Assembly (NCBI GenBank): GCA_021812265.1
Contig: JAKAOI010000005.1
Coordinates: 1 to 16,688 of the forward strand
Direction: 5' to 3'
DNA length: 16,688 bases
From: Chloroflexota bacterium
GTDB taxonomy: Bacteria > Chloroflexota > Ktedonobacteria > Ktedonobacterales > JACDGC01
Position numbers and translations under genes: made by a program. Shown here in pieces: positions 1 through 7,471 of this stretch (positions are counted from its first letter, which is position 1; every line of letters begins with the position of its first letter). The notes under the pieces are model-generated. The model worked only from the letters and a program-made list of their open reading frames with translations. It did not search any database and was not told where the DNA came from.

Positions 1-96
1 GAACAAAGCGTTTCCGCAGATACTGCCAATGTATCTGCCGAACATACACAACCTATAACCCCGGCGCCGGCAGAAACACCCAAGCCGGAAGAATAA
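1..96 (+). CDS. rpsC: 30S ribosomal protein S3, C-terminal end only (partial)
   Basis: The first base starts an open frame of 31 codons ending at TAA 94-96. Its product is a low-complexity tail rich in Ala, Pro, Thr and Glu that ends KPEE. It has no conserved S3 domain, so the identity rests on position: in bacterial ribosomal-protein operons rpsC lies directly before rplP, which starts 80 bases further on. S3 sits in the head of the small subunit near the mRNA entry channel, and acidic or low-complexity C-terminal tails on S3 are common. The frame has no start in the window, so this is a 5'-truncated view of a gene and not a broken gene. Another protein is possible but unlikely given the gene order. 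Confidence 0.75.
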   Translation, partial: EQSVSADTANVSAEHTQPITPAPAETPKPEE

Positions 97-108
97 CAGC
101 GTCTGATA

Positions 109-152
109 GGAAGCAGGCGCAGGTTTCATCCACAAACCTGTGAACCGCTTCC
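109..152 (+). promoter_or_regulatory. Composite stem-loop in the rpsC-rplP gap
   Basis: The RNA can fold into an outer 6-bp stem (GGAAGC 109-114 with GCTTCC 147-152), a possible 2-bp GG/CC step across an internal loop, and an inner perfect 7-bp stem (CAGGTTT 120-126 with AAACCTG 134-140) closing a 7-nt loop. It ends 8 bases before the rplP ribosome site GGAGG at 161-165. No T-run follows, so it is not an intrinsic terminator. It could be a ribosomal-protein binding site, an RNA-processing site or a structure that tunes rplP translation. The fold is read from complementarity only; its function is inference. Confidence 0.55.
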
Positions 153-175
153 ATTCAGCCGGAGGAAATGAAAAC

Positions 176-616
176 ATGTTATTAGCTCCATCGCGAACGA
201 AGTTTCGCAGACAACACCGCGGCCGCATGCGCGGCGAAGCAACCCGAGGCAATGTAATTGCGTTTGGCGAATTTGCCTTAGTTGCGACAGAGCCTGTATG
301 GCTGGAAGCAAAGCAAATTGAGGCAGCGCGCCGCACCATTAACCACCACATTAAACGTGGCGGCAATTTGTGGATTCGCGTTTTCCCCGATAAACCCGTG
401 ACAAAAAAACCCGCCGAAACCCGCATGGGCAGCGGTAAGGGCGCTCCGGATCACTGGGTGGCGGTAGTAAAACCGGGCCGCATTATATTTGAAATGAGCG
501 GGGTTTCTGAAGAGATAGCCCGTGAAGCGCTTCGGCTGGCTGCATACAAATTGCCGATTCACACAAAATTTATAAAGAAAGAGGAAACTGCGCCTGCGGC
601 TGAACCGGAAGCGTAG
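176..616 (+). CDS. rplP: 50S ribosomal protein L16
   Basis: L16 (146 aa; usual length 136-144) is a late-assembling large-subunit protein that contacts 23S rRNA and helps position the A-site tRNA. The N-terminus ([16 protein letters not shown]) and the blocks around IEAARR (48-53), [10 protein letters not shown] (65-74) and RMGSGKG (83-89) are diagnostic. Arg83 aligns with E. coli Arg81, the residue hydroxylated by YcfD-type oxygenases in some bacteria. The ATG at 176 is chosen because GGAGG lies at 161-165 and the family start follows at once. An in-frame upstream TTG/GTG-type start at 140 would place 12 unrelated residues over the hairpin and is rejected. The last dozen residues form an Ala/Glu/Pro tail absent from E. 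coli L16. Confidence 0.97.
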   Translation: MLLAPSRTKFRRQHRGRMRGEATRGNVIAFGEFALVATEPVWLEAKQIEAARRTINHHIKRGGNLWIRVFPDKPVTKKPAETRMGSGKGAPDHWVAVVKPGRIIFEMSGVSEEIAREALRLAAYKLPIHTKFIKKEETAPAAEPEA

Positions 617-653
617 TTTGCTGGAGTGAATCTGGCAAAGGTATGGTGCTATT

Positions 654-974
654 ATGGCCGAAATTCAATTAACCGATCAAAAAGAAAATGAACGCCGAAA
701 ACTGGTTCGCAGTATGACGATGGCAGACGCCTTAGAGGAAGTTACTCGCTTACGCCGGCATCTTTTCGATTTGCGGATACAGCAGGACCGCGGGGAAGTG
801 CGCAATGTGCGCCAGTTCGCCCGCACTCGCAAAGATATAGCAATGCTTCTGCATCATATAACCGAGTTGGAAAACACTGATGCGGAAATGTTTGTAGAAT
901 TCGAAAACGCCTCTGATGAGGACGCTGAAACAGAAAATGAATCTGTAAAGGATGAGGAGGGCGTTCAGGAATGA
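654..974 (+). CDS. rpmC: 50S ribosomal protein L29 with extended ends
   Basis: L29 sits on the large subunit beside the polypeptide exit tunnel, near L23, where it contributes to the docking area for nascent-chain factors. The core helical hairpin is clear: [12 protein letters not shown] at about 33-44 and the signature [18 protein letters not shown] at about 49-66. At 106 aa it is long for a family usually near 65-70 aa. About 12-15 extra residues precede the core, and about 35 follow it as a strongly acidic Asp/Glu tail (about 72-106). The ribosome site is modest (AAAGG near 637-641). A start at Met21 would give a standard N-terminus but has no better ribosome site. The stop overlaps the rpsQ start as ATGA at 971-974, so the two are probably translationally coupled. 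Confidence 0.93.
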   Translation: MAEIQLTDQKENERRKLVRSMTMADALEEVTRLRRHLFDLRIQQDRGEVRNVRQFARTRKDIAMLLHHITELENTDAEMFVEFENASDEDAETENESVKDEEGVQE

Positions 975-1282
975 CTGGCGTACAGGAAACAGCAAAACAT
1001 CGTCAGACAAAAGCAGGTGTTGTAGTCAGCGATAAAATGCAAAAAACCATTGTGGTAGCCGTGGAAACCTTTAAGGTACATCCGCTGTATCACAAACGAT
1101 ATCGCTGGACGAAGCATTTTAAAGCGCACGATGAAAATAATACGGCAAAAATCGGCGATAAGGTAATTATCGAAGAAACACGCCCTTTAAGCAAGGAAAA
1201 ACGGTGGAAATTAATTGAAATTACCAGCCGTTCCGTATCATTGGATATTCCGTCTGACACTAATGAAGGCGAGGCAGAATAA
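971..1282 (+). CDS. rpsQ: 30S ribosomal protein S17
   Basis: S17 is a primary 16S rRNA-binding protein of the small-subunit body with an OB fold. It shows the opening strand block [18 protein letters not shown] (14-31), [19 protein letters not shown] (37-55) and the family signature [18 protein letters not shown] (62-79). The length of 103 aa exceeds the usual 80-90 because of about 10 extra residues at the start and an acidic end, DTNEGEAE. The start ATG overlaps the rpmC stop by four bases (ATGA), with GGAGG at 957-961 inside rpmC serving as ribosome site. rplN follows after two bases. Confidence 0.96.
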   Translation: MTGVQETAKHRQTKAGVVVSDKMQKTIVVAVETFKVHPLYHKRYRWTKHFKAHDENNTAKIGDKVIIEETRPLSKEKRWKLIEITSRSVSLDIPSDTNEGEAE

Positions 1283-1284
1283 CC

Positions 1285-1650
1285 ATGATACAGCCGCAAT
1301 CTCGATTAAAGGTTGCTGATAATACCGGCGCGCGTGAAATTATGTGCATTCGCGTTATGGGCGGCTCCGGCAAACAATATGCCGGCGTCGGCGATATTAT
1401 TAAGGCTTCCGTAAAAGTTGCGCTTCCGAACAGTGGCGTGAAAAAAGGCGAAGTAGTCAACGCCGTTATTGTGCGAACACAAAAAGAATACAGCAGGGAA
1501 GATGGATCTGTTATCCGTTTTGATGATAACGCCGCCGTGCTGCTTGCTCCGGGCAATAATCCCCGCGGAACCCGTATTTTCGGCCCCGTTGCGCGTGAAT
1601 TGCGCGATGGGTTTATGAGAATTGTTTCATTAGCGCCGGAGGTGCTGTAA
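1285..1650 (+). CDS. rplN: 50S ribosomal protein L14
   Basis: L14 (121 aa, normal length) is a universal large-subunit protein at the subunit interface; it forms bridges with 16S rRNA and contacts L19, and its face is the docking site for the silencing factor RsfS where present. Conserved features include [19 protein letters not shown] (11-29), [15 protein letters not shown] (54-68) and [14 protein letters not shown] (94-107). The gene begins two bases after the rpsQ stop. Its TAA shares one base with the next ATG (TAATG at 1648-1652), the usual sign of coupled translation with rplX. Nothing departs from the family. Confidence 0.98.
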   Translation: MIQPQSRLKVADNTGAREIMCIRVMGGSGKQYAGVGDIIKASVKVALPNSGVKKGEVVNAVIVRTQKEYSREDGSVIRFDDNAAVLLAPGNNPRGTRIFGPVARELRDGFMRIVSLAPEVL

Positions 1651-2042
1651 TGCGTAAAAAAATAGCGTTTCCGCCGAAACACCTGGCGCATTTAAAGGTG
1701 TTGAAGGGTGATGAAGTGTTGATCATCGCCGGCAAAAATCGCGGCGAAAAAGGCCGTGTAGAAAAAACCTTTCCGCTGACTAACCGCGTGATTGTGGAAG
1801 GGAAAAATATAGCAAAGCGCCATTTGAAACCGCGCCAAGGCGCACCCGGCGGCATGGTAGAAAAAGCAATGCCGATGCATGTTTCAAATGTTCAGGTTGT
1901 TTGCTCTGAATGCGGTGAACCGACTCGGGTTGGCTACGAACGCGCGGCGATGGGAACCGATCAGCGTGTTCGCGTGCGCAGAATTTGCAAAAAATGCGGA
2001 AAGCCAATTCAAGATAATTCCAGAACGGTGAGGAGCAGCTAA
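1650..2042 (+). CDS. rplX: 50S ribosomal protein L24 with a four-cysteine zinc site
   Basis: L24 initiates large-subunit assembly by binding the 5' end of 23S rRNA. A KOW motif lies at about 19-45 ([20 protein letters not shown]) and the family block MHVSNVQVV at 76-84. After it, Cys85/Cys88 and Cys113/Cys116 form two CxxC pairs likely to bind zinc, a form known in several bacterial phyla and absent from E. coli L24. The length of 130 aa exceeds the usual 100-110: there are about 15 extra basic residues before the KOW domain and a short Ser/Arg end. The start overlaps the rplN stop by one base. Confidence 0.96.
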   Translation: MRKKIAFPPKHLAHLKVLKGDEVLIIAGKNRGEKGRVEKTFPLTNRVIVEGKNIAKRHLKPRQGAPGGMVEKAMPMHVSNVQVVCSECGEPTRVGYERAAMGTDQRVRVRRICKKCGKPIQDNSRTVRSS

Positions 2043-2044
2043 TC

Positions 2045-2599
2045 ATGGCGGAATCACGGTTACAAAAACGATATGAATCAGAAATTGCGCCGGCGCTGCT
2101 GGAATATTTCCACTATTCCAATGTTATGCAGGTGCCTAAGGTTCATAAAATTGTAGTGAATATGGGCGTAGGTGAGGCCGCTATTCAAGGACATGAAAAA
2201 GTCATCGAATATGCGGTGCGCGATATGACCGAAATTACAGGCCAAAAACCTGTGGTAACCATTGCGAAACGTTCGGTAGCTTCTTTTAAGTTGCGCGAAG
2301 GCCGCAATGTTGGGTGTATGGTGACACTGCGCGGACAGCGAATGTATGATTTTCTGGATAAATTAATCAACGTTGTGTTGCCGCGTGTGCGCGATTTCCA
2401 GGGTATTTCTGCAAATGCGTTTGATGGCCGGGGCAATTACAGCCTTGGTTTGCGTGAGCAGATTATTTTCCCTGAAATTGAATATGACAAAATTGATAAG
2501 GTGCGTGGTCTGGAAATTACAATTGTCACCACTGCGCGTACCGATGAAGAAGGCCTGCAGCTTTTACGATTGCTTGGCATGCCATTCAGAAAGAAATAG
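2045..2599 (+). CDS. rplE: 50S ribosomal protein L5
   Basis: L5 (184 aa, usual about 180) binds 5S rRNA with L18 and L25-type partners and forms part of the central protuberance, where it also touches the P-site tRNA and the small-subunit head. Conserved segments are [15 protein letters not shown] (31-45), [20 protein letters not shown] (65-84), the loop region RVRDFQG (114-120) and [16 protein letters not shown] (130-145). The start lies two bases after the rplX stop with AGGAG at 2031-2035. It ends 12 bases before rpsN. No unusual residues were seen. Confidence 0.98.
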   Translation: MAESRLQKRYESEIAPALLEYFHYSNVMQVPKVHKIVVNMGVGEAAIQGHEKVIEYAVRDMTEITGQKPVVTIAKRSVASFKLREGRNVGCMVTLRGQRMYDFLDKLINVVLPRVRDFQGISANAFDGRGNYSLGLREQIIFPEIEYDKIDKVRGLEITIVTTARTDEEGLQLLRLLGMPFRKK

Positions 2600-2611
2600 G
2601 AGAAAGGCTCT

Positions 2612-2797
2612 ATGGCAAAAATTTCGATGATTGCGCGCAGCCGCAAAAAAATAAAGTACGCCGTTCGTCAGCACAATCGCTGCCAAATTTGCGGACGCCC
2701 CCGCGGTTATATTCGCCAATTTGGCATATGCCGCATTTGTTTCCGCGAACGCGCATTGCTCGGTGAATTACCCGGCGTTACGAAATCTAGCTGGTAG
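2612..2797 (+). CDS. rpsN: 30S ribosomal protein S14, zinc-binding type (S14 type Z)
   Basis: This 61-aa protein is the short zinc form of S14, which packs into the head of the small subunit against S3 and S10. Four cysteines, Cys24/Cys27 and Cys40/Cys43, form the ribbon in [20 protein letters not shown] (23-42). It lacks the central segment of the longer zinc-free S14 found in E. coli. The ribosome site AGGAG at 2598-2602 overlaps the rplE stop region. A second, zinc-independent copy induced by zinc starvation is known in other bacteria; none is visible here. Confidence 0.98.
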   Translation: MAKISMIARSRKKIKYAVRQHNRCQICGRPRGYIRQFGICRICFRERALLGELPGVTKSSW

Positions 2798-2820
2798 GCC
2801 CCGGGAGGAACGTTTTTCAT

Positions 2821-3216
2821 ATGAATATGACTGATCCTATTGCCGATATGCTGACACGCATTCGCAATGCGATAATGGCTCGCCACAGCCGCGTAACCAT
2901 TCCTTCTTCAAATATGAAGATTGCTATTGCAAAAATTCTCAAAGAAGAAGGGTATATTAAGGATTATGATGTCATTAAAGATACTCCGCAGGGAACAATT
3001 CGCATAACTTTGCGGTATGTCGATAAAAGATCCGTGCTTACTCAGCTCGTTCGCATCAGCAAGCCGGGCTTACGGGTTTATACAAACCATTCAGAAATTC
3101 CGCGGGTTCGCGGCGGGGTTGGAACTGTCATAGTTTCTACGTCGAAAGGTCTTATGACCGGACACAAAGCATTTTTACAAGGGCTAGGCGGTGAAATTGT
3201 CTGCTATGTTTGGTAG
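2821..3216 (+). CDS. rpsH: 30S ribosomal protein S8
   Basis: S8 (131 aa) binds helix 21 of 16S rRNA and organises the platform side of the small subunit. In E. coli it is the translational repressor of the spc operon, acting near the rplE start; no copy of that RNA site was checked here. Diagnostic blocks are [15 protein letters not shown] (3-17), KILKEEGYI and the end [20 protein letters not shown] followed by IVCYVW. The ATG at 2821 is preferred over the in-frame ATG at 2827: GGAGG at 2804-2808 is 12 bases from the first and 18 from the second. A 60-bp AT-rich gap follows before rplF. Confidence 0.97.
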   Translation: MNMTDPIADMLTRIRNAIMARHSRVTIPSSNMKIAIAKILKEEGYIKDYDVIKDTPQGTIRITLRYVDKRSVLTQLVRISKPGLRVYTNHSEIPRVRGGVGTVIVSTSKGLMTGHKAFLQGLGGEIVCYVW

Positions 3217-3276
3217 TCATTTCATACAGATACTTTTTGCCCAAAAAAACTTGATTTAGTTTGGAGTTTCTCTATT

Positions 3277-3813
3277 ATGTCTCGTATTGGGAGAAGACCT
3301 ATTGAAACACCGCCAAACGTCAAAGTTGAATTTTTCCCTAATAATCTTGTGAAAGTGACGGGACCAAATGGAACTTTGACACGCCAGTTCGCAGAAGATA
3401 TGGCTATTGCCCAGCAAGGCAATACTTTGCTTGTCACCCGGCCGGATGACAGCCAGTCTCATAGAGCAATGCACGGTTTAACCCGAACATTGCTGGCGAA
3501 TATGGTAACCGGTGTAAGCGCTGGGTTTAGAAAAGATTTAGAAATAAACGGCAACGGCTATCGTGTACAGCTAATTGGAAAAAGTTTAGTTTTTCAGGTT
3601 GGCTATTCCCATCTGGTGCAGGTCGATCCTCCGGAAGGGGTTGTATTTATCGTCGATTCACCGACGAAGTGTTCCGTTACCGGAATAGATAAAGAAGTTG
3701 TCGGCCAAATTGCCGCACAAATTCGCGCTATTCGTAAACCCGAACCCTATAAAGGCAAGGGCATTAAATATGCGCAGGAAGTCATCCGCCGCAAGGTTGG
3801 AAAGAAGAAGTAG
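3277..3813 (+). CDS. rplF: 50S ribosomal protein L6
   Basis: L6 (178 aa, normal length) is a two-domain large-subunit protein near the sarcin-ricin loop and the factor-binding stalk base, needed for late 50S assembly. It begins [17 protein letters not shown] as family members do. The second half carries the signature [11 protein letters not shown] at 155-165, followed by the basic end RRKVGKKK. The region around 71-100 ([20 protein letters not shown] and GNGYRV) is also typical. Its ribosome site GGAG lies at 3263-3266. rplR starts five bases after the stop. Confidence 0.98.
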   Translation: MSRIGRRPIETPPNVKVEFFPNNLVKVTGPNGTLTRQFAEDMAIAQQGNTLLVTRPDDSQSHRAMHGLTRTLLANMVTGVSAGFRKDLEINGNGYRVQLIGKSLVFQVGYSHLVQVDPPEGVVFIVDSPTKCSVTGIDKEVVGQIAAQIRAIRKPEPYKGKGIKYAQEVIRRKVGKKK

Positions 3814-3818
3814 CTTAC

Positions 3819-4238
3819 ATGATTAAACAATATGACGCAAATAAAGCGCGGGTTAAGCGCCATGGCCGCCTGCGCCGCAAACTTGCCGGAACCGCCGCAA
3901 AACCCCGCTTATCGGTGTTCCGCAGCAATAAGCATATTTATGCTCAACTGATTGATGACGATCGCGGTATTACTATTGCGGCAGCGTCTTCCAGTGAAGC
4001 TGCTTTGAAACTTGCCGCGGCTGCCGCCGTACCTCAGCAGGGCGAAGAACCTTATGGCATTGCCGGTGTTTCCGTAAACCATAAAGTTTCCGTATCCCGC
4101 GAAGTTGGCCGCATTTTAGCGGAACGCGCCAAATCTGCCGGCGTTACTACAATTGTTTTTGACCGCAGTGGGTATCTGTACCATGGCAGAGTGGCAGCGG
4201 TAGCTGTAGGCGCCCGTGAAGGAGGTCTTGAATTCTAA
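3819..4238 (+). CDS. rplR: 50S ribosomal protein L18 with an Ala-rich insertion
   Basis: L18 carries 5S rRNA into the large subunit together with L5. The basic N-terminus ([14 protein letters not shown], 11-24), [20 protein letters not shown] (29-48) and the end [16 protein letters not shown] followed by AREGGLEF are characteristic. At 139 aa it is about 20 longer than E. coli L18. The surplus lies at about 62-90, where a run of alanines and the stretch [18 protein letters not shown] replace a short linker before the helix [11 protein letters not shown]. The ribosome site is weak (GGAAAG near 3799-3804). The stop shares one base with the rpsE start (TAATG at 4236-4240). Confidence 0.96.
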   Translation: MIKQYDANKARVKRHGRLRRKLAGTAAKPRLSVFRSNKHIYAQLIDDDRGITIAAASSSEAALKLAAAAAVPQQGEEPYGIAGVSVNHKVSVSREVGRILAERAKSAGVTTIVFDRSGYLYHGRVAAVAVGAREGGLEF

Positions 4239-4966
4239 TGGCTCGTATCGATCCTAAACAGTTGAATTTGACCGAAACAGTTGTTAAAGTAGACCGCGTT
4301 TCTAAAGTGGTTAAAGGCGGTAAACGTTTCAGCCTGCGCGCCATCGTTGTGGTCGGCGACCATAATGGCCACGTTGGTATGGGAATCGGCAAGGCGCAGG
4401 AAACACCCGACGCCATCCGCAAAGCCACAGAAGACGGTCGCAAGCATTTAATTGAAGTGCCGATGGATGGCGCTACTATTCCTTATGCTATTCGGACACA
4501 TTTTTCTTCTTCTGAAGTCATGCTGAAACCGGCCGCTCCGGGCACCGGCGTTATCGCCGGCGGAGCAGTCCGCGCTGTTATTGAAGCAGCGGGTATTCGC
4601 GATATTTTGACCAAATCATTTGGCAACGGCACGCTGAATACCGTTAACGCTACTATTAAAGCGTTAAGCGAATTGAAAAATCCCGAAGAAGAAGCTGCTC
4701 GCCGCAATCGCTCTGTAGCTGATATGATCGGCAAAAAAGCCGCCGCGCGCTATGCCGCCGCCCGCGCTTTATCGCAGATTCCAGTCGCTGAGCCGGAACG
4801 TGAGCGCTCGGAACGCCCGCGCCGCGAACGCTCGGAACGCAGACCAAACCGTGGCCCGCGAACAGAACGCCCGCCGCGCAGCCAATCTGGCCATGCGCCT
4901 TTTGCCGCCCGCGCCGAGGAACCCAAAGAAACCGGTTCATCCGAAAAGCCGCCTGTTGCGGAATAA
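4238..4966 (+). CDS. rpsE: 30S ribosomal protein S5 with a long charged C-terminal tail
   Basis: S5 contacts the mRNA entry site and the S4-S5 interface that governs decoding accuracy. The N-terminal double-stranded-RNA-binding-like domain (about 11-75) has [20 protein letters not shown] (28-47), and the C-terminal domain has [20 protein letters not shown] (100-119) and [17 protein letters not shown] (127-143). The core ends near 184. Residues 185-242 form a 58-residue tail: an Arg/Glu/Ser/Pro-rich part followed by a more acidic Pro-rich part. A 12-base direct repeat, CGCTCGGAACGC, occurs at 4805-4816 and 4829-4840, hinting that the tail grew by duplication. GGAGG lies at 4221-4225. A 192-bp gap with a promoter follows. 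Confidence 0.97.
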   Translation: MARIDPKQLNLTETVVKVDRVSKVVKGGKRFSLRAIVVVGDHNGHVGMGIGKAQETPDAIRKATEDGRKHLIEVPMDGATIPYAIRTHFSSSEVMLKPAAPGTGVIAGGAVRAVIEAAGIRDILTKSFGNGTLNTVNATIKALSELKNPEEEAARRNRSVADMIGKKAAARYAAARALSQIPVAEPERERSERPRRERSERRPNRGPRTERPPRSQSGHAPFAARAEEPKETGSSEKPPVAE

Positions 4967-5039
4967 GCGTATAACGCTTGATTGTATATTGCGGCTTACG
5001 GAAAAAAGTCGCATCAAATCAGGGTACATTGACTTGCTG

Positions 5040-5048
5040 TGGTATAAT
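5040..5048 (+). promoter_or_regulatory. Extended -10 promoter candidate before rpmD
   Basis: TGGTATAAT is a perfect TATAAT hexamer (5043-5048) with the TG of an extended -10 element one base upstream. A TTGACT at 5029-5034 is only 8 bases away, too close to be its -35 box, so recognition would rest on the extended -10. Transcription would start near 5055 and give a leader of about 100 nt containing the 5105-5132 stem-loop. It would provide internal transcription of rpmD, rplO and secY independent of the upstream operon. Confidence 0.55.
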
Positions 5049-5104
5049 GGATACACAAATCGGTAAGTTAGAAGTAAAATCGGTTTTCCGTACAGAATTT
5101 ACTG

Positions 5105-5132
5105 CGCTGCGGGAAAATAATTCCCCGCAGCG
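5105..5132 (+). promoter_or_regulatory. GC-rich stem-loop in the rpmD leader
   Basis: CGCTGCGGG (5105-5113) pairs perfectly with CCCGCAGCG (5124-5132), a 9-bp stem closing a 10-nt AT-rich loop. It lies 26 bases before the rpmD start. The following bases are not a T-run, so a simple intrinsic terminator is unlikely. It may be a regulatory leader element, for instance a ribosomal-protein feedback site, or an RNA stability element. Its position between a promoter candidate and the gene favours a leader role, but the function is inference. Confidence 0.5.
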
Positions 5133-5158
5133 TACACGGATATAAAAAGGAACAATCT

Positions 5159-5344
5159 ATGAAAAAGCTCCGCGTAACCTGGGTGCGCAGCGCAATTGGC
5201 CACCCAGAACGCCAAAAAGACACGATCCGCGCGCTGGGGCTGCATAAGCTTAATGACACTATTGAGCACGATGATACCCCGAGTGTTCGTGGTATGATTT
5301 TTAAAGTAAAACATCTTGTTAAAGTTGAGGAAGTTGAAGCATGA
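5159..5344 (+). CDS. rpmD: 50S ribosomal protein L30
   Basis: L30 (61 aa, usual about 60) is a small large-subunit protein made only by some bacterial groups. The pattern [20 protein letters not shown] (2-21), [14 protein letters not shown] (22-35) and the end [16 protein letters not shown] matches the family: first strand, ferredoxin-like fold and the conserved turn before a final strand. The ribosome site (AAAAGG, about 5145-5150) is moderate. The stop overlaps the rplO start as ATGA at 5341-5344. It is separated from rpsE by 192 bp that hold a promoter candidate and a stem-loop, so it probably heads a subtranscript. Confidence 0.96.
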   Translation: MKKLRVTWVRSAIGHPERQKDTIRALGLHKLNDTIEHDDTPSVRGMIFKVKHLVKVEEVEA

Positions 5345-5847
5345 AAATTTCCGATTTACGGCCCGTCGCCGGTTCCGCGCATCGCCGCGACCGTGTGGGC
5401 CGCGGACATGGCTCCGGCAAGATGAAAACATCGGGCCGTGGCCAAAAAGGCCAAAAAGCCCGCACAGGATCTTCTATCCCCGCATATTTTGAAGGTGGAC
5501 AAATGCGCTTGGCGCTGCGTTCTCCTAAATTTCGCGGCTTTAAAAATCCTTCTCGCGTGGAATTTGCCACCGTTAATCTTTCCGATCTGGAAAAGATAGA
5601 GTGGGATATTGCTACTGAAGTGAATCCCCTTACTCTTGCAGAACACGGTTTAATTCGCGCAAAAGACGCCAAAGGCTTTGTAAAAGTATTGGGCGACGGC
5701 GATTTAACCCGCGCGCTGAAAGTGCGCGCTCATAAGTTTTCTGCCAGCGCCCGCACTAAAATTGAAGCTGCTGGTGGAAAAGTCGGTGAATTGGCCATGC
5801 CGCCAAAACCCGAAAAAACAAAACGCGGCGTAAAAACAGACAAATAA
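5341..5847 (+). CDS. rplO: 50S ribosomal protein L15
   Basis: L15 (168 aa, usual 145-160) threads a long basic N-terminal extension through 23S rRNA and helps late 50S assembly. The Gly/Arg/Lys-rich stretch [20 protein letters not shown] (19-38) and [17 protein letters not shown] (51-67) are the classical N-terminal motif. The C-terminal signature runs from about 115 to 146 ([20 protein letters not shown] and then IEAAGG). About 15 basic residues ([15 protein letters not shown]) extend beyond the usual end. The start overlaps rpmD by four bases. Its usual operon partner secY begins 59 bases downstream. Confidence 0.98.
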   Translation: MKISDLRPVAGSAHRRDRVGRGHGSGKMKTSGRGQKGQKARTGSSIPAYFEGGQMRLALRSPKFRGFKNPSRVEFATVNLSDLEKIEWDIATEVNPLTLAEHGLIRAKDAKGFVKVLGDGDLTRALKVRAHKFSASARTKIEAAGGKVGELAMPPKPEKTKRGVKTDK

Positions 5848-5906
5848 ATTGTGGTGTTTAGCAACGCCGAAACCCTCCAACAGAACGCAAAGAGGTAAAA
5901 TTTACT

Positions 5907-7289
5907 ATGTGGTGGAACCGTCTGAAAAGTATCTGGGCATCGCCAGATCTTCGTAAAAAGATACTCATTACGCTGGGCATTCTGGTTATTTATCGTCTGG
6001 CTGCCAATATTCCCGTGCCGGGCATCAGCCCTTCTACGGTGAATTCCGCTTTGGCGAAAAATCCGGATCTCAGCCAAATTGTTGGCCTGCTTTCGATTTT
6101 CTCGGGCGGCTCCATTCAAAATTTCTCTATAGTTTCGCTTGGAGTGTATCCATATATTACTGCTTCAATTGTTATTCAACTTTTGCAGCAAATTGTTCCC
6201 TCGCTGGAACGCATCGCCCGCGAAGGCGGTGAAGCTGCCCAAGAGCGGCTTTCGCAAATTACCAGATATCTGGCGGTTCCGTTAGCGTTTCTCCAAGGTT
6301 TTGGGCAATTAACCCTTTTTGCCAGCATCGGAGCTATTACCGCTTCATCGTTTAATTTGCTGAATGGCTCTACATTTTTGCCGACTATTACTATGTTGAT
6401 TACGTTAACCGCCGGTGTTATGTTTGTGGTGTGGCTTGGCGAATTGATTACTGAAAATGGCATTGGCAACGGTATTTCAATTTTAATTTTTGTGAATATC
6501 TTATCTCCTCTTACCCAATCAGTCTCACAATACTTCCTCAGCAACGGCATCGGTTCTAACTCTACTGGCACAAACGCAATGAGTTCATTGATTCAGTTTA
6601 TTTTCTTCTTGATTGTTTCAGTGTTTCTTACTGTTATTCTTACGTATATTACATTGGCGGATCGCCGTGTTCCGGTGCAATACCCATCCAAAAACGTGCT
6701 GGGCGCCCGCCGCGCTATGCTGGATTCGAGTCAGCGGTCCTATATTCCTGTTAAATTAAATATGGGCGGAATGATTCCATTAATTTTTGCTCAGTCTATT
6801 ATGGTCTTTCCCATGATTGTTTCTTCGTATCTGGCGGTTCCGCAAGACAAAATTGTTTGGTTACGAAATCTTTCTAGTTGGATGCAGTTAAATATTACGC
6901 CATCTGCCGCATGGTACCCCTATGCGTTTTTTGTTGTGATTATTTTCTTCACCTTTTTTTATGCCGAAACGTTGTTTGAGCAGCAGCGGTGGGGAGAAAA
7001 TTTGCGCAAACAAGGCGCGTTTGTTACCGGCTATCGTCCCGGGGAAGCCACTGAAAGCTATCTGCGCCGAATTATGTGGCGTGTAACACTTTGGGGCGCG
7101 TTGTCTTTGGCGCTCATTTCCGTGGTAACTTTCTTTATTCCTGGTTTTAAGATAGCGTACAGCAATTCCAACGCAACAGGCTTTTTAACCGCTGCGTCAC
7201 TGATTATTGTGGTGCAAGTTGGTATTGATACTATTAAACAAGTGGAAGCAAATCTGCTGACAAGCAACTATTCAGGCTTTTTAAGCTGA
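5907..7289 (+). CDS. secY: Preprotein translocase channel subunit SecY
   Basis: SecY forms the protein-conducting pore of the Sec translocon in the cytoplasmic membrane, working with SecE, SecG and the SecA motor or ribosomes. At 460 aa it has the normal length and about ten hydrophobic segments. Recognisable points are IPVPGI (35-40), the plug segment FSGGSIQNFS (65-74), SLGVYPYITASI (77-88), the signature ITENGIGNGISILIF (181-195), IPVKLNMGGMIPLIFA (280-295) and the cytoplasmic loop GYRPGEATESYL (375-386), which contacts SecA and the ribosome. AAAGAGGT at about 5890-5897 is the ribosome site. It is the last gene of the operon and is followed by a terminator. Confidence 0.98.
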   Translation: MWWNRLKSIWASPDLRKKILITLGILVIYRLAANIPVPGISPSTVNSALAKNPDLSQIVGLLSIFSGGSIQNFSIVSLGVYPYITASIVIQLLQQIVPSLERIAREGGEAAQERLSQITRYLAVPLAFLQGFGQLTLFASIGAITASSFNLLNGSTFLPTITMLITLTAGVMFVVWLGELITENGIGNGISILIFVNILSPLTQSVSQYFLSNGIGSNSTGTNAMSSLIQFIFFLIVSVFLTVILTYITLADRRVPVQYPSKNVLGARRAMLDSSQRSYIPVKLNMGGMIPLIFAQSIMVFPMIVSSYLAVPQDKIVWLRNLSSWMQLNITPSAAWYPYAFFVVIIFFTFFYAETLFEQQRWGENLRKQGAFVTGYRPGEATESYLRRIMWRVTLWGALSLALISVVTFFIPGFKIAYSNSNATGFLTAASLIIVVQVGIDTIKQVEANLLTSNYSGFLS

Positions 7290-7329
7290 TTGCTATTCGG
7301 CGCTTTCTACAAGATCTGCCATATGGCGT

Positions 7330-7372
7330 AAACCCGGAGGGTGACATATCAACATGTCCCTCCGGGTTTTTG
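7330..7372 (+). terminator. Intrinsic terminator of the ribosomal protein-secY operon
   Basis: AAACCCGGAGGG (7330-7341) pairs with CCCTCCGGGTTT (7358-7369) in a perfect 12-bp stem with a 16-nt loop, and a run of five T (7367-7371) closes it. It lies 41 bases after the secY stop, so transcription of the ribosomal operon should end here. Confidence 0.93.
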
Positions 7373-7430
7373 TGCGCGCAGATTTTCAAGCATATTGCGC
7401 CGCAACGCTTATGAGAATATAATTTTCCAC

Positions 7431-7464
7431 AAAAAAAGCCTTGCTGAACATGCGGGGCAAGGCT
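7431..7464 (-). terminator. Intrinsic terminator of manC
   Basis: On the minus strand AGCCTTGC (7464-7457) pairs with GCAAGGCT (7444-7437), an 8-bp stem, followed by a run of seven T (complement of A 7431-7437). It begins eight bases past the manC stop. With the secY terminator it insulates two convergent transcripts. Confidence 0.88.
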
Positions 7465-7471
7465 CGCTATG

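Noticed and set aside
140..175. Upstream start for rplP
   Set aside because: It would add 12 residues not found in L16 and encode across the hairpin; the ATG at 176 has a strong ribosome site.
5029..5048. TTGACT and TATAAT as a classical -35/-10 pair
   Set aside because: The spacer is only 8 bases; RNA polymerase needs about 16-18. Only the extended -10 reading was kept.
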